A DNA stretch of 64,000 nucleotides, taken from NCBI GenBank assembly GCA_024697025.1, contig JAILGH010000106.1, forward strand, positions 1-64,000, given 5' to 3'. This DNA is from Pseudobutyrivibrio sp. GTDB lineage: Bacteria > Bacillota > Clostridia > Lachnospirales > Lachnospiraceae. The position numbers and the translations under genes are program-made. Numbering within the stretch: position 1 is the stretch's first letter; each line of letters begins with the position of its first letter. Shown in pieces: positions 48,939 to 59,680 of the stretch. The notes under the pieces are model-generated. The model was given only the letters and a program-made list of their open reading frames with translations, had not been told where the DNA came from and searched no databases.

Positions 48939-49634
48939 TTAGTTCTGTCCGTAGTATGCATTTGCACCGTGCTTGCGATTGAAGTGCTTATCGCGTATGC
49001 AATCTGGTGCAGGTGCAACCTGTGGATTAACCTGCTCTGTGAAGAGTGCCATCTTGGCAACTTCCTCAAGAACTACTGCATTGTAAACTGCCTGGTCTGC
49101 GTCCTTGCCCCAAGTAAATGGACCATGGTTCTTGCAGATAACCCCTGGCACATACTTTGTGTTAATGTCTCGCTCTTCAAAGGTCTCGATGATAACCTTG
49201 CCAGTGTTAACCTCATAGGCTTCATCAATTTCCTCTGGAGTGAGGTTCCTAGTACATGGAATAGTACCGCAGAAATAGTCTGCATGAGTTGTACCATACA
49301 ATGGGATATCACGACCAGCCTGAGCCCAAGCTACTGCATAAGTAGAATGAGTGTGAACTACGCCGCCGATGTTATCGTACTTTTTGTAAAGCTCGCAATG
49401 AGTAGCTGTATCTGAGCTAGGTCTATACTTGCCCTCAACAACCTCGCCATCAAGATTTACAAGTACCATATCCTCTGGCTTAAGGTCTTCGTATTCAACA
49501 CCTGATGGCTTGATGGCAAAGATTCCGCTTTCGCGGTCAATGCCTGAAACATTTCCCCAAGTGTATGTTACTAACCCTCTTTTTGGGAGCTCCATGTTTG
49601 CTTCGTATACCTGCTTCTTAAGTTCCTCTAACAT
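48939..49634 (-). CDS. araD: L-ribulose-5-phosphate 4-epimerase
   Basis: [55 protein letters not shown]. Confidence 0.97.
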   Translation of the reverse strand: MLEELKKQVYEANMELPKRGLVTYTWGNVSGIDRESGIFAIKPSGVEYEDLKPEDMVLVNLDGEVVEGKYRPSSDTATHCELYKKYDNIGGVVHTHSTYAVAWAQAGRDIPLYGTTHADYFCGTIPCTRNLTPEEIDEAYEVNTGKVIIETFEERDINTKYVPGVICKNHGPFTWGKDADQAVYNAVVLEEVAKMALFTEQVNPQVAPAPDCIRDKHFNRKHGANAYYGQN

Positions 49635-49663
49635 ATTTAATTCTCCTAATCTTTACGTTAGCC

Positions 49664-49751
49664 CGCTCGTTACGCTCTCAATCCTGAGTATTACTTCCAG
49701 TCACTAACATGTGACTTTCAGTAACACTCAGAGATTTATAGCTACGAGCTC
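49664..49751. repeat. Palindromic intergenic element between araD and the kinase
   Basis: gctcgttacgctctcaatcctgagt.../...actcagagatttatagctacgagc. Confidence 0.7.
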
Positions 49752-49846
49752 ACTTAAACTCAAAAATCTCCTAGTTATTTCTCGGCCTTAGTAGCCTAAG
49801 CAGCCTCAACTGTACAGACTTGAATAAACCTGCAATTGTAACCAAC

Positions 49847-49904
49847 AAGCTCTGAGTGTTATCTAAGGTAACATTTTTAGTTACCGGAGACAATATCTCA
49901 GGCT
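49847..49904. repeat. Second palindromic element in the same gap
   Basis: aagctctgagtgttatctaaggtaac/gttaccggagacaatatctcaggctt. Confidence 0.7.
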
Positions 49905-49930
49905 TGAGAGTGTAACAAATTTCAGTAGTA

Positions 49931-51526
49931 TTACTTCCAGTTTGTTACAGCTGCAGCTTCTGCAGCCAAAGCCTTCTTGTAACCTTCAATATATTCGTCG
50001 TAGCCACGTACCATATCCGGATCTGGCTCCATAGTTGTAGACTCCTGGCCAGCAAATACCTTTTCATCAAGATACTGCTGCATTTTCATGGTCTTGTCAT
50101 CTCTAATACAGAAGTTGGCAAGCACTGCCATACCCCAAGCACCGCCTTCGCCTGCAGTAGACATAACAGTGATTGGTGCATTTAAAGCCGCCGCTAAAAC
50201 AGACTGACCAACGCCCTTTGTCTTAAAGAATCCACCGTGACCTGTGATTGATTTAACCTTAACATTCTCCTTCTTTAAGAGGATATCATTGCCGACCTTA
50301 AGTACTGCCAATGCTCCGTAAAGATTAGAACGCATGAAGTTGGCAAGTGTAAACTTGGCATCTGGCTGTCTAACAATCATTGGACGACCCTCGTTTACTC
50401 CAACTACCGGCTCACCACCAAAGAAGTTGTATGATAACACACCGCCGCAGTTGGCATCCTCTGTAAGAGCCTTGCGATAAAGAGTACCATAGATATCATT
50501 CATTGAAATCTCCACACCAAAAGTGTCAGCGAATTCCTTGAAGATTCCAATCCATGAGTTCAAATCTGATGTACAGTTGTTGCAGTGAACCATAGCTACG
50601 TCCTCACCAGTTGGAGTTGTAACCATGTCAATTTCCTCATAAGGCTTTGACAAAGGCTTATCCATAACAACCATCGAAAATACTGAAGTACCTGCTGAAA
50701 CATTACCTGTTCCAACTGAAACAGCATTGGTAGCCACCATACCTGTACCTGCATCACCTTCTGGTGGAGCAAGTGGACAACCGGCTTCAAGCTCACCTGT
50801 TGGGTCAAGAAGCTTGGCACCTGAAGCTGTAAGTGTGCCCGCATCATCACCTGCTACAAGTACCTGAGGCATTAAGTCCTCAACGTTTGTTGTGATTCCG
50901 TGAGCTGCTGCCAACTTATTGAACTTATCGATCATAGTCTTGTCAAACTTACAAGTCTTTGAATCGATAGGGAACATACCCGATGCTTCTCCTACGCCGG
51001 CAACCTTCTTGCCAGTCATCTTGTAGTGCACATAGCAAGCAAGTGTCATGAAATATGCCACATTCTTAACATGTGGCTCTTTATTTAAAATGCACTGATA
51101 GTAATGAGAAATACTCCATCGCTGTGGCATGTTGAAGTTAAGCTCCTTAGAAAGCTCTGCAGCTGCTTGCCCAGTGATAGTGTTTCTCCATGTTCTAAAT
51201 GGAACTAAAAGGTTGTCATCCTTATCAAATGCAAGATAACCATGCATCATACCAGAAAAACCAATAGCTCCAACCTTGCTAAGCTTAACGTCATACTTAT
51301 CATTAACATCAAGCTTTAACTTGGCATAGCAGTCCTGAAGACCTGACCATATCTCCTCAACTGGGTATGTCCAAATACCATTGTAAAGGTGATTCTCCCA
51401 CTCATGGTCTCCCTGTGCTATAACCTTGTTGTCTTCATCTACAAGTACTGCTTTTATACGTGTAGATCCAAACTCGATACCAAGAGCAGTCTTCTTGCCC
51501 TCAGTGATAATTTCATTCATGTTCAT
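49931..51526 (-). CDS. FGGY-family carbohydrate kinase (probable ribulokinase)
   Basis: ALGIEFGSTRIKAVLVDEDNKV; IGFSGMMHGYLAF; SITGHGGFFKTKGVGQSVLAAALNAPI; sits in ara gene block. Confidence 0.88.
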   Translation of the reverse strand: MNMNEIITEGKKTALGIEFGSTRIKAVLVDEDNKVIAQGDHEWENHLYNGIWTYPVEEIWSGLQDCYAKLKLDVNDKYDVKLSKVGAIGFSGMMHGYLAFDKDDNLLVPFRTWRNTITGQAAAELSKELNFNMPQRWSISHYYQCILNKEPHVKNVAYFMTLACYVHYKMTGKKVAGVGEASGMFPIDSKTCKFDKTMIDKFNKLAAAHGITTNVEDLMPQVLVAGDDAGTLTASGAKLLDPTGELEAGCPLAPPEGDAGTGMVATNAVSVGTGNVSAGTSVFSMVVMDKPLSKPYEEIDMVTTPTGEDVAMVHCNNCTSDLNSWIGIFKEFADTFGVEISMNDIYGTLYRKALTEDANCGGVLSYNFFGGEPVVGVNEGRPMIVRQPDAKFTLANFMRSNLYGALAVLKVGNDILLKKENVKVKSITGHGGFFKTKGVGQSVLAAALNAPITVMSTAGEGGAWGMAVLANFCIRDDKTMKMQQYLDEKVFAGQESTTMEPDPDMVRGYDEYIEGYKKALAAEAAAVTNWK

Positions 51527-51627
51527 AAATTAGACCCCCATTAAAAAAATACGTTATTACATAAAAGCGCCTTAATCTACATTGAGATCGTAACCAGCGA
51601 GCCTCAAACTAGTGTAAGCCGCTAGTT

Positions 51628-52284
51628 TTATTCTCCAAATACTGCAATGTAATCCTTCTGGAACTTTTCAATACCTGCATCAGTAAGAGGATGCTTAGAC
51701 ATTGTCTCGATTACTGAATATGGTACTGTAGCAATATCTGCTCCAGCAAGTGCACACTGATGCACGTGAATTGGATTACGAATTGAAGCTGCAATAATCT
51801 CTGTTGAATAACCATAGATATCAAAAATATCTGCGATATCCTGGATAAGCTCAATACCTGGCTGATTGATATCGTCAAGTCTGCCAAGGAATGGTGATAC
51901 ATAAGTAGCACCGGCATTTGCAGCAAGAATAGCCTGGTTAGCTGTGAAAATTAAAGTTACGTTAGTCTTGATGCCCTCAGCTGAAAGAACCTTTACTGCC
52001 TTGAGACCTTCAAGTGTCATAGGAATCTTTACAATCATGTTTGGATGAAGAGCTGCGATTTCACGACCTTCTTTAATCATACCTTCTGCATCAACTGTTG
52101 TAGCCTTTACCTCGCCAGAGATTGGTCCATCAACGATAGAAGCGATTTCCTTGAGGATTTCTTCCTGGCTGCGGCCGCCTTCTTTAGCGATAAGAGATGG
52201 GTTTGTAGTAACACCACAAATCACGCCAAGATCGTTTGCCTTCTTAATGTCCTCGATTTTTCCTGTGTCAACAAATAACTTCAT
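51628..52284 (-). CDS. Fructose-6-phosphate aldolase/TalC-type transaldolase
   Basis: [36 protein letters not shown]. Confidence 0.94.
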   Translation of the reverse strand: MKLFVDTGKIEDIKKANDLGVICGVTTNPSLIAKEGGRSQEEILKEIASIVDGPISGEVKATTVDAEGMIKEGREIAALHPNMIVKIPMTLEGLKAVKVLSAEGIKTNVTLIFTANQAILAANAGATYVSPFLGRLDDINQPGIELIQDIADIFDIYGYSTEIIAASIRNPIHVHQCALAGADIATVPYSVIETMSKHPLTDAGIEKFQKDYIAVFGE

Positions 52285-52438
52285 TTTAAATCTCCTTTTC
52301 TAACCTTGCCTTGATGAAGGGTCCCCCCAAGTCAAAGCCGTACCTTTATTTTTCAACGCGATATTCATTCACGTTAAAATTGATTTTAATTCTAAACTGC
52401 AAATACCACAATCCCTTTTATTACCTGATGATGTAATA

Positions 52439-53938
52439 TTATTTACCATAAACGAGATTTCCAAGAGCAAGGTCTCTCTTGAAATCGCGAATCTTAGTGT
52501 CTTTGTCAATGAAGACAGCTTCGATTCCCATGGCTGCAGCCCAGTCGCCCATCTGCTCAGCAGTAAGATCATAAGAAAATGCTGTGTGATGAGCACCACC
52601 TGCAAGAAGCCAAGCCTCTGTACCTGTATAGAAATCTGGCTGTGGTGTCCAGAAATTAATAGCTGTAGGAAGCTTTGGAAGTGGCTTTTCAACCTTCTTG
52701 CAATCCACATCCTGAATAATGAGACGGAAGCGTGTTCCCAAATCAATAAGAGAAGTTGCAACACCCTTGCCTTCCTTTGACTGGAATACTAAGCGTGCTG
52801 GGTCCTCTCTGTCGCCCATTGAAAGAGGCTGTACCTTGATTTGGATTGGTCCCTGAGAAATAGATGGGCAAATCTCCAACATGTGTGCCTGGATGATTCC
52901 TTCCTTGCCCTTAACAAGATTGTATGTGTAGTCCTCCAACATTGAAGTACCCTTTGCGTCCTTCATGCCAGCAGACATTATCTTCATAAGGCGCACCATA
53001 GCAGCAACCTTCCAGTCACCCTCTGCGCCAAAACCGTAGCCTTTTTCCATAAGACGCTGAATAGCAAGACCTGGAAGCTGCTTGAGACCGCCTAAATCAC
53101 CAAAGTGAGTAACGATTGCCTGATAATTCTTCTCCTCAAGGAATCTTTCAAATCCAAGCTCAATCTGAGCCTGAACAGCAACATGCTTTTTGAACTCCTC
53201 TGGATCTCTTCCCTCTAGGCAAATTTCATACTTATCATAGTATTCATCTAAAAGAGCGTTTACATCTGATTGAGAAACAGCATCAACTGCCTCAGTAATT
53301 TCATTTACTGGGTATGCATCAATCTCCCAACCAAACTTAAGCTGTGCCTCAACCTTGTCGCCTTCTGTAACTGCAACATTTCTCATGTTGTCGGCAACTC
53401 TCATAACTCGAATGTGGCTAGACTCTAAAATACCGATTGCTGTGCGCATCCAAGATGCTAACTTATCCTGCACCTCGGCATCCTGCCAGTAGCCAACGAT
53501 AGTCTTACGCTCAACTCCCATACGTGAAAGAATGTGAGCATACTCTCTGTCACCATGAGCAGCCTGATTTTCATTCATGAAATCCATATCCATTGTCTCA
53601 TAAGGAATCTCACGATTGTACTGAGTGTGAAGATGACATAAAGGCTTTCTAAGCTCCTGATGTCCAAGAATCCAAGACTTTGCAGGTGAGAATGTGTGCA
53701 TCCATGTGATAACACCTGCACAAGATCTGTCATTGTTTGCTTCGTTAAATGTCTTTCTGATTACTTCGTTTGTAATCATAGTTGGCTTCCATACAACCTC
53801 AAATGGAAGACGTCCTGACTTGTTCAATGTCTCAACGATTTCTTTTGAGTGCGCAGCAACATGTGCTAAACACTCATCCCCATAAAGATCCTGAGAGCCT
53901 GTGCAAAACCAAAACTTGTAATTTTCCTGTGTCTTCAT
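52439..53938 (-). CDS. araA: L-arabinose isomerase
   Basis: FWFCTGSQDLYGDECL; GVITWMHTFSPAKSWILG; GAEGDWKVAAMVRLMK. Confidence 0.98.
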   Translation of the reverse strand: MKTQENYKFWFCTGSQDLYGDECLAHVAAHSKEIVETLNKSGRLPFEVVWKPTMITNEVIRKTFNEANNDRSCAGVITWMHTFSPAKSWILGHQELRKPLCHLHTQYNREIPYETMDMDFMNENQAAHGDREYAHILSRMGVERKTIVGYWQDAEVQDKLASWMRTAIGILESSHIRVMRVADNMRNVAVTEGDKVEAQLKFGWEIDAYPVNEITEAVDAVSQSDVNALLDEYYDKYEICLEGRDPEEFKKHVAVQAQIELGFERFLEEKNYQAIVTHFGDLGGLKQLPGLAIQRLMEKGYGFGAEGDWKVAAMVRLMKIMSAGMKDAKGTSMLEDYTYNLVKGKEGIIQAHMLEICPSISQGPIQIKVQPLSMGDREDPARLVFQSKEGKGVATSLIDLGTRFRLIIQDVDCKKVEKPLPKLPTAINFWTPQPDFYTGTEAWLLAGGAHHTAFSYDLTAEQMGDWAAAMGIEAVFIDKDTKIRDFKRDLALGNLVYGK

Positions 53939-54175
53939 AATTGATTACCTCCCAATCAATAAAAATACCCCGACCTCCGCTTTAGATTCTAGATTACCAT
54001 CCATTTCCTTTGCAGAACGTCATTAACAACTATTATAAGGATACAACTTGTATGTTTAATAGCTCAAGTTGTATTTATTTAGGAGTGTTTGTTGTAAATT
54101 GGGGATTTTTCAAAATGTACAAGTTGATTTTTGGTGTACAAGTTGGCATGAAAATCATTGGGCCGAGAAAAAGTT

Positions 54176-54208
54176 AAAGAGCCCACAGCATGCTGTGAGC
54201 TCTTTTGA
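54176..54208 (-). terminator. Hairpin aaagagcccacagcatgctgtgagctcttt
   Basis: Near-perfect inverted repeat with A/T flanks. Confidence 0.85.
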
Positions 54209-54305
54209 AAAAATTATAGAGAATAAAATGAAGAAAGTAAAAATATATTTACTTCGCAATTAGAATGGTACAAAAGCCGAAAGAAATCTTTCAACTCATG
54301 TATCA

Positions 54306-55487
54306 TTATTTAACTGCGTTCTTCTTGTTATTAAGAATCTCGAATACTACTGCTCCAAGTAAAACGACGCCCTTTACAACCTTCTGCCAGTTAGCATCAA
54401 TACCCATGAGGGACATACCAAGATTGATAACACCGATAAGAGTAGCACCGATAATCATTCCAAATACTGTACCTGAACCACCGTAAGCAGAAACGCCACC
54501 AACTACGCAGGCTGAAATAGCATCCATCTCGTAGTTTGTACCAGCTGTTGAGTTAGCAGCCTGGAAACGTCCCATTGTAAGGAATGCAGATACAACTGTA
54601 AGTACTGCCATGTTAAGGTAAGCAATGAACATAATCTTCTTGGTATCAATACCTGAAAGACGAGTTGCCTCAGCATTGCCACCGATTGTGTAGAAGTAAC
54701 GACCAAAGTCAGTCATTGATGTAATAAAGCTGTATATTACAACGATTGCTGCCACCCAAAGGAGTGCAAATGGAATACCGCCTGCAAGTGAAAGCTTATA
54801 TGCAAACAACATAATTGCTGCTGTTATAACTACACACTTAACAACTACTGAAAGTAAGCTGTCTGCCTGATATCCCTTCTTAAGCTTTGTAGCACGTCCC
54901 TTTAAGAGGAGGAATACTGCTACGATACTGATGATGATACCTACAACAATACTTGTCATATTGTATTGCACACCGCCAATTACTGGTCCACCAAGCAAGT
55001 CGTTAAGCTTTCCTGTAAAAGCAGTGCTGAAAGATACTGGAAGTGGGCTGATGTTAGATGCACCATTCATAAGTGCTACACCCCATCCTCTAAGTGCAAG
55101 GAAACCTGCCAAGGTTGCAATCCATGGTGGAATATTAACATAAGCAATAATAGCACCAAGTAAGGCTCCATAGATAACACCTACAATAAGCATTACTAGA
55201 ACACCTACAATAACTGGCATTTGCTTTTCTACCATTACCTTTGCACCAATAACACCTACTAAACATACGAATGAACCGCAAGAAAGATCGATGTTACCAC
55301 CAGTAAGCATACACATTAACATACCGGTTGCAAGTACATATACATAAGCATTTTGTGTGATTAATGCATTGAACTGACTAGGCTGAAGCATCATTCCTTT
55401 AGTTGTGAAATTAAAGAAGAGGACAACTGCAACTAGTACAATGAGCATTGTATTTTCTTTTAAAACTTTTAAAACTTTGTCTCCCAT
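54306..55487 (-). CDS. Sugar ABC transporter permease (GguB/XylH-like), copy 2
   Basis: YVYVLATGMLMCMLTGGNIDLSCGSFVCLVGVIGA. Confidence 0.92.
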   Translation of the reverse strand: MGDKVLKVLKENTMLIVLVAVVLFFNFTTKGMMLQPSQFNALITQNAYVYVLATGMLMCMLTGGNIDLSCGSFVCLVGVIGAKVMVEKQMPVIVGVLVMLIVGVIYGALLGAIIAYVNIPPWIATLAGFLALRGWGVALMNGASNISPLPVSFSTAFTGKLNDLLGGPVIGGVQYNMTSIVVGIIISIVAVFLLLKGRATKLKKGYQADSLLSVVVKCVVITAAIMLFAYKLSLAGGIPFALLWVAAIVVIYSFITSMTDFGRYFYTIGGNAEATRLSGIDTKKIMFIAYLNMAVLTVVSAFLTMGRFQAANSTAGTNYEMDAISACVVGGVSAYGGSGTVFGMIIGATLIGVINLGMSLMGIDANWQKVVKGVVLLGAVVFEILNNKKNAVK

Positions 55488-55501
55488 TTTGCTCCTCCTT
55501 C

Positions 55502-56668
55502 CTACTTCTTTTCTCTCTTAGATACAACGTCGAAGATTACTGCAAATAAAAGTACAAGACCTTTTACTACCTTCTGATAGTTGGCATCAACACCCATGAT
55601 AGACATACCCTGGTTGATAACACCCATAAGAAGGGCACCGACGATTGCTCCAAATACAGAACCTGTTCCACCGTAAGCTGATGCGCCACCGATGAAGCAA
55701 GCACCGATTGCATCCATTTCATAGAACATACCATAAGTAGGCTGAGCATTTGTTGCACGAGCAACTGTAAGGATACCAGCAATTGCTGTTAAGAATCCCA
55801 TGTTTGTATAAGCAAAGAAGTAAACCTTCTTTGTATTGATACCTGAAAGCTGTGTAGCCTTTTCATTACCACCGACAGCGTACAAGTAACGTCCCATTGT
55901 AGTCTTGGTTGTAAAATAGTGATAAGCTAATACAACTACAATAATCCAGATAAGTGATGTTGGAATACCCTTGTATCCTGCAAGCTTGAAAGCCATGTAA
56001 AGTACAACAACTGATACCAATACAAGCTTTACGATAAAGGCAACTGAGCTTGTTGTTGAGTATCCTTTTCTCTTGGCAGAGATACGAGCTCTAAGCTCGT
56101 TGATAACAAATATTGCTACTCCAATGACACCTGCAAGCATACATGTAATGTTGAAGTTTCCGCCGCCAAAGAAATCTGGGATATAGCAGTCAGCGCCACC
56201 ACCAAATACATTAAGGAAGGTTGTATTAGAAATAGCAACTACGTGACCATCAAGGATAACATTTGATAATCCCCTGAAAGCGTACATACCAGCAAGAGTT
56301 GCGATAAATGGTGGAACATTTATATAAGCAACCCAGAAAGCCTGCCATGCTCCAATAAGTATTCCGCAGATAAGCATCGCAATAACTGCAATAACTACAT
56401 TATAGCCCTTGCTCATTAATAGCGCGCCAAGGCCACCGACGAAACATACAACCGAACCAACAGAAAGGTCGATGTTACCACCTGTTAAAATACAAAGCAA
56501 CATACCTGTTGCAAGAATGAATACGTAAGCATTCTGCGAAAGCAAATTGTTGACATTCTGTGGTAAAAGGATTGTTCCTTCTGTACCGATATAGAAAATT
56601 CCAACAATAACCACCAGGGCGATTACCATGGTGTATTTTTTTAATGTGTTTCCTATGTTTGAACCCAT
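55502..56668 (-). CDS. Sugar ABC transporter permease (GguB/XylH-like), copy 1
   Basis: YVFILATGMLLCILTGGNIDLSVGSVVCFVGGLGA; start at MGSNIG preferred over 56701. Confidence 0.92.
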   Translation of the reverse strand: MGSNIGNTLKKYTMVIALVVIVGIFYIGTEGTILLPQNVNNLLSQNAYVFILATGMLLCILTGGNIDLSVGSVVCFVGGLGALLMSKGYNVVIAVIAMLICGILIGAWQAFWVAYINVPPFIATLAGMYAFRGLSNVILDGHVVAISNTTFLNVFGGGADCYIPDFFGGGNFNITCMLAGVIGVAIFVINELRARISAKRKGYSTTSSVAFIVKLVLVSVVVLYMAFKLAGYKGIPTSLIWIIVVVLAYHYFTTKTTMGRYLYAVGGNEKATQLSGINTKKVYFFAYTNMGFLTAIAGILTVARATNAQPTYGMFYEMDAIGACFIGGASAYGGTGSVFGAIVGALLMGVINQGMSIMGVDANYQKVVKGLVLLFAVIFDVVSKREKK

Positions 56669-56682
56669 GTTTTCTCTCCCTT

Positions 56683-58209
56683 CTATGATTTCAAGATGCA
56701 AGACATGATGCTTTCCTGAGAAGCCTCAGCTCCTGACATCTCTCCAACCATCTTGCCCTCATTCATTACATAAATTCTATCTGACATACCAAGTACCTCT
56801 GGAAGTTCTGAAGAAATCATAATAACTGACTTTCCAGCTGCTACAAGGTCATTGATGATGCAGTAAATCTCGTACTTAGCACCAACGTCGATACCACGAG
56901 TTGGCTCATCCAAGATAAGTACATCTGGATTTGCAAACATCCATTTTGCAAGAAGAACCTTCTGCTGATTACCACCTGAAAGGTTACCAACATTCTGCTC
57001 TACTGTAGGACATTTTGTCTTTAACTTGTCTCTGTAATCCTCTGCAACTAAGTACTCCTTATCCTTATCGATTACTCGATGGCTTGTAAGTGAACTTAGG
57101 TTTGCAAGAGTAGTATTAACCTTGATTGGATTAGATAGGATAAGACCATTACCCTTTCTATCCTCAGTAACATAAGCAAGCTTATGCTTGATAGCATCCT
57201 TGATGTTTTTAAGCTGTACTTCCTGTCCATTCAAGAAGAGCTGACCAGAAATGTTTGTACCATAAGCCTTACCAAAGATACTCATTGCAAGTTCAGTACG
57301 GCCAGCACCCATAAGACCTGCAATACCAACTACCTCGCCCTTGCGAACATTCATTGATACGCCGTCAACCACCTTACGTTCTGAGAACTGTGGATGGTAT
57401 ACTGTCCAGTCCTTAACTTCCATAGCGATATCGCCAATATGAACATCATTACGCTTAGGGAAACGGTCTGTCATTTCACGACCAACCATTCCTTTGATAA
57501 TTCTATCCTCTGAAATATCATCTACATTCTTATCAAGTGTTTCGATTGTAGAACCATCACGGATAACTGTGATTTTATCTGCTACGTAAGAAACCTCATT
57601 AAGCTTATGTGAAATGATTATAGAAGTCATTCCCTCCTGCTTAAACTTAAGTAACAAATCAAGAAGTGCCTTTGAATCAGTCTCGTTAAGAGATGATGTA
57701 GGCTCATCAAGAATTAATAGTTTTGCATGTTTAGCCAAAGCCTTGGCAATTTCAACAAGCTGCTGTTTACCAACACCAATGTCCTTTATAAGTGTTCGGC
57801 TGCTTTCTGAAAGACCAACCATTCTTAAATACTTATCAGCCTCTGCATATGTCTTATCCCAATCAATGGCAGATTTACGTCCCTGCTCGTTTCCAAGGAA
57901 CATATTTTCACCTATTGACATATAAGGTATTAAAGCAAGCTCCTGATGTATAATTACAATTCCTTTTTCCTCAGAATCCTTAATCTTCTGAAACTGACAA
58001 ACCTCACCATTATAAACAATATCACCAGTGTAAGATCCAAATGGATAAATACCACTTAAAACGTTCATAAGGGTAGATTTACCTGCACCATTTTCGCCAA
58101 CAAGTGCATGAATCTCCCCTTCTTCTACCTGAAGATTAACGTTATCAAGGGCCTTTACTCCTGGGAACTCTTTAGTGATGCTTTTCATTTCAAGTAATAT
58201 CTTTCCCAA
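56683..58209 (-). CDS. Sugar ABC transporter ATP-binding protein (two ABC domains)
   Basis: [55 protein letters not shown]. Confidence 0.96.
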   Translation of the reverse strand: MGKILLEMKSITKEFPGVKALDNVNLQVEEGEIHALVGENGAGKSTLMNVLSGIYPFGSYTGDIVYNGEVCQFQKIKDSEEKGIVIIHQELALIPYMSIGENMFLGNEQGRKSAIDWDKTYAEADKYLRMVGLSESSRTLIKDIGVGKQQLVEIAKALAKHAKLLILDEPTSSLNETDSKALLDLLLKFKQEGMTSIIISHKLNEVSYVADKITVIRDGSTIETLDKNVDDISEDRIIKGMVGREMTDRFPKRNDVHIGDIAMEVKDWTVYHPQFSERKVVDGVSMNVRKGEVVGIAGLMGAGRTELAMSIFGKAYGTNISGQLFLNGQEVQLKNIKDAIKHKLAYVTEDRKGNGLILSNPIKVNTTLANLSSLTSHRVIDKDKEYLVAEDYRDKLKTKCPTVEQNVGNLSGGNQQKVLLAKWMFANPDVLILDEPTRGIDVGAKYEIYCIINDLVAAGKSVIMISSELPEVLGMSDRIYVMNEGKMVGEMSGAEASQESIMSCILKS

Positions 58210-58287
58210 TTAAGTCTCCCTCCTTTTCTTTATTTCACTAAAAGAACAAATAGCAATTTATTCTCTTAAAAACATTCTCTTCTTTAA

Positions 58288-58316
58288 AATAGGGCAGGTT
58301 CCCCTGCCCTATCTAA
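58288..58316 (-). terminator. Hairpin atagggcaggttcccctgccctat between SBP and ATPase genes
   Basis: Perfect inverted repeat. Confidence 0.75.
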
Positions 58317-58367
58317 TTCCCTTCTGATATCTGCTTTCCGTATTTACGATAGGAAAATCAGATGATT

Positions 58368-59507
58368 TTACTGAAGCTGATCCTCTGTATAGTAACCAGA
58401 ATCAATAAGGATTTCCTTGTAGTTGCTTGCATCTGCGAATACAGGATCGCAAAGGTATGAAGGAACAACTCCGTTACCATTGTCATATGTCTCTGTATCG
58501 TTAACATCAACTGTTTCACCGTTAAGGATCTGACCTACCATCTTAACAACCTGTGAAGCAAGAGTACGTGTATCCTTGAAAACTGACATAGACTGCTTAC
58601 CAGCGATCATGTTCTTTGTATTCTCAATATCACAATCCTGACCAGTTACGATTGGATAATCTCCATTGTAGTTTGCTGCAAGTGCGTTCTCAACACCAAG
58701 TGCTGTAGAGTCATTTGAGCAAAGGCAAATGTCAAGGTTTGTACCATCAGCATAGTAAGAAGAAAGAATATTCTCCATACGTGACTGAGCTGTCTCTGTT
58801 GCCCACTGTGCTGTAGCAACCTCTGAGAATTCTATCTGACCAGACTTAACTTCGATTGTTCCATTATCAATGTATGGCTGAAGAACATCCATAGCACCCT
58901 GATAGAAGAAACCAGCGTTGTTATCACCAGGATCACCAGCTGTGATTTCCATTGTGTATGTGTCTGTTGCGTTAGCAAGATCAAGCTGCTCTTCGATGTA
59001 TTCACCCTGAACAGTACCAACCTTGTAGTTATCGAATGTTGCGTAGTATGAAACAGCATCTGTGTTCATAATCAAACGGTCATAAGCGATAACAGGAATA
59101 CCTGCTTCTGAAGCCATGTCCATAGCCTCACCAAGTGAAGAAGCTTCGATAGCAGCAACAACAAGAACGTTGCAACCTGAGTTAATCATGTTCTCAATCT
59201 GAGAAATCTGTGTCTGTGTATCGTTTGAAGCGTACTGTAAATCTACTTCGTAGCCAGCTGCCTCAAGCTCTGCCTGCATATTAGCACCATCCTGATTCCA
59301 TCTCTGGAGATCCTTTGTAGGCATTGCTACACCAACCTTTGTTCCTGTAGCTGCAGTTGTTGTACCTGCATCCTCTGTTGTTTCTGTAGCTGCAGTATCT
59401 GTTGTTGCAGCACTTGTGTCTGTTGTCTCTGTACTAGTGCCACATCCTACAAACATTGAAGCTGCAAGAGCACCTGTCATAAGAACACTTAATAACTTTC
59501 TTTTCAT
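58368..59507 (-). CDS. Multiple-monosaccharide ABC transporter substrate-binding lipoprotein (ChvE-like)
   Basis: Lipobox MFVGCGTS; VGVAMPTKDLQRWNQDGANMQAELEAAGYEVDLQYASND. Confidence 0.94.
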   Translation of the reverse strand: MKRKLLSVLMTGALAASMFVGCGTSTETTDTSAATTDTAATETTEDAGTTTAATGTKVGVAMPTKDLQRWNQDGANMQAELEAAGYEVDLQYASNDTQTQISQIENMINSGCNVLVVAAIEASSLGEAMDMASEAGIPVIAYDRLIMNTDAVSYYATFDNYKVGTVQGEYIEEQLDLANATDTYTMEITAGDPGDNNAGFFYQGAMDVLQPYIDNGTIEVKSGQIEFSEVATAQWATETAQSRMENILSSYYADGTNLDICLCSNDSTALGVENALAANYNGDYPIVTGQDCDIENTKNMIAGKQSMSVFKDTRTLASQVVKMVGQILNGETVDVNDTETYDNGNGVVPSYLCDPVFADASNYKEILIDSGYYTEDQLQ

Positions 59508-59628
59508 TCTTGAAAAACCTCCCTTTCCCTTTAGGTGTGTTTGTTACTGTAATTACGATATCATGTAACCATCTGAAAATGGTTGTTACTTTCTTCACAT
59601 TTTTGTTGGAATTTATTAACAGATAAAA

Positions 59629-59664
59629 AAGGGATTAGCACATTTTTGTGCTAATCCCTTCTAA
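59629..59664 (-). terminator. Hairpin aaagggattagcacatttttgtgctaatccctt
   Basis: Perfect stem; A6 upstream on + is U6 on minus. Confidence 0.9.
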
Positions 59665-59680
59665 AAATTGCAAATATTTG

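Noticed and set aside
54069-54263. 64-aa plus-strand ORF
   Set aside because: Spans a strong terminator hairpin (cccacagcatgctgtgagc) and has no recognisable content.
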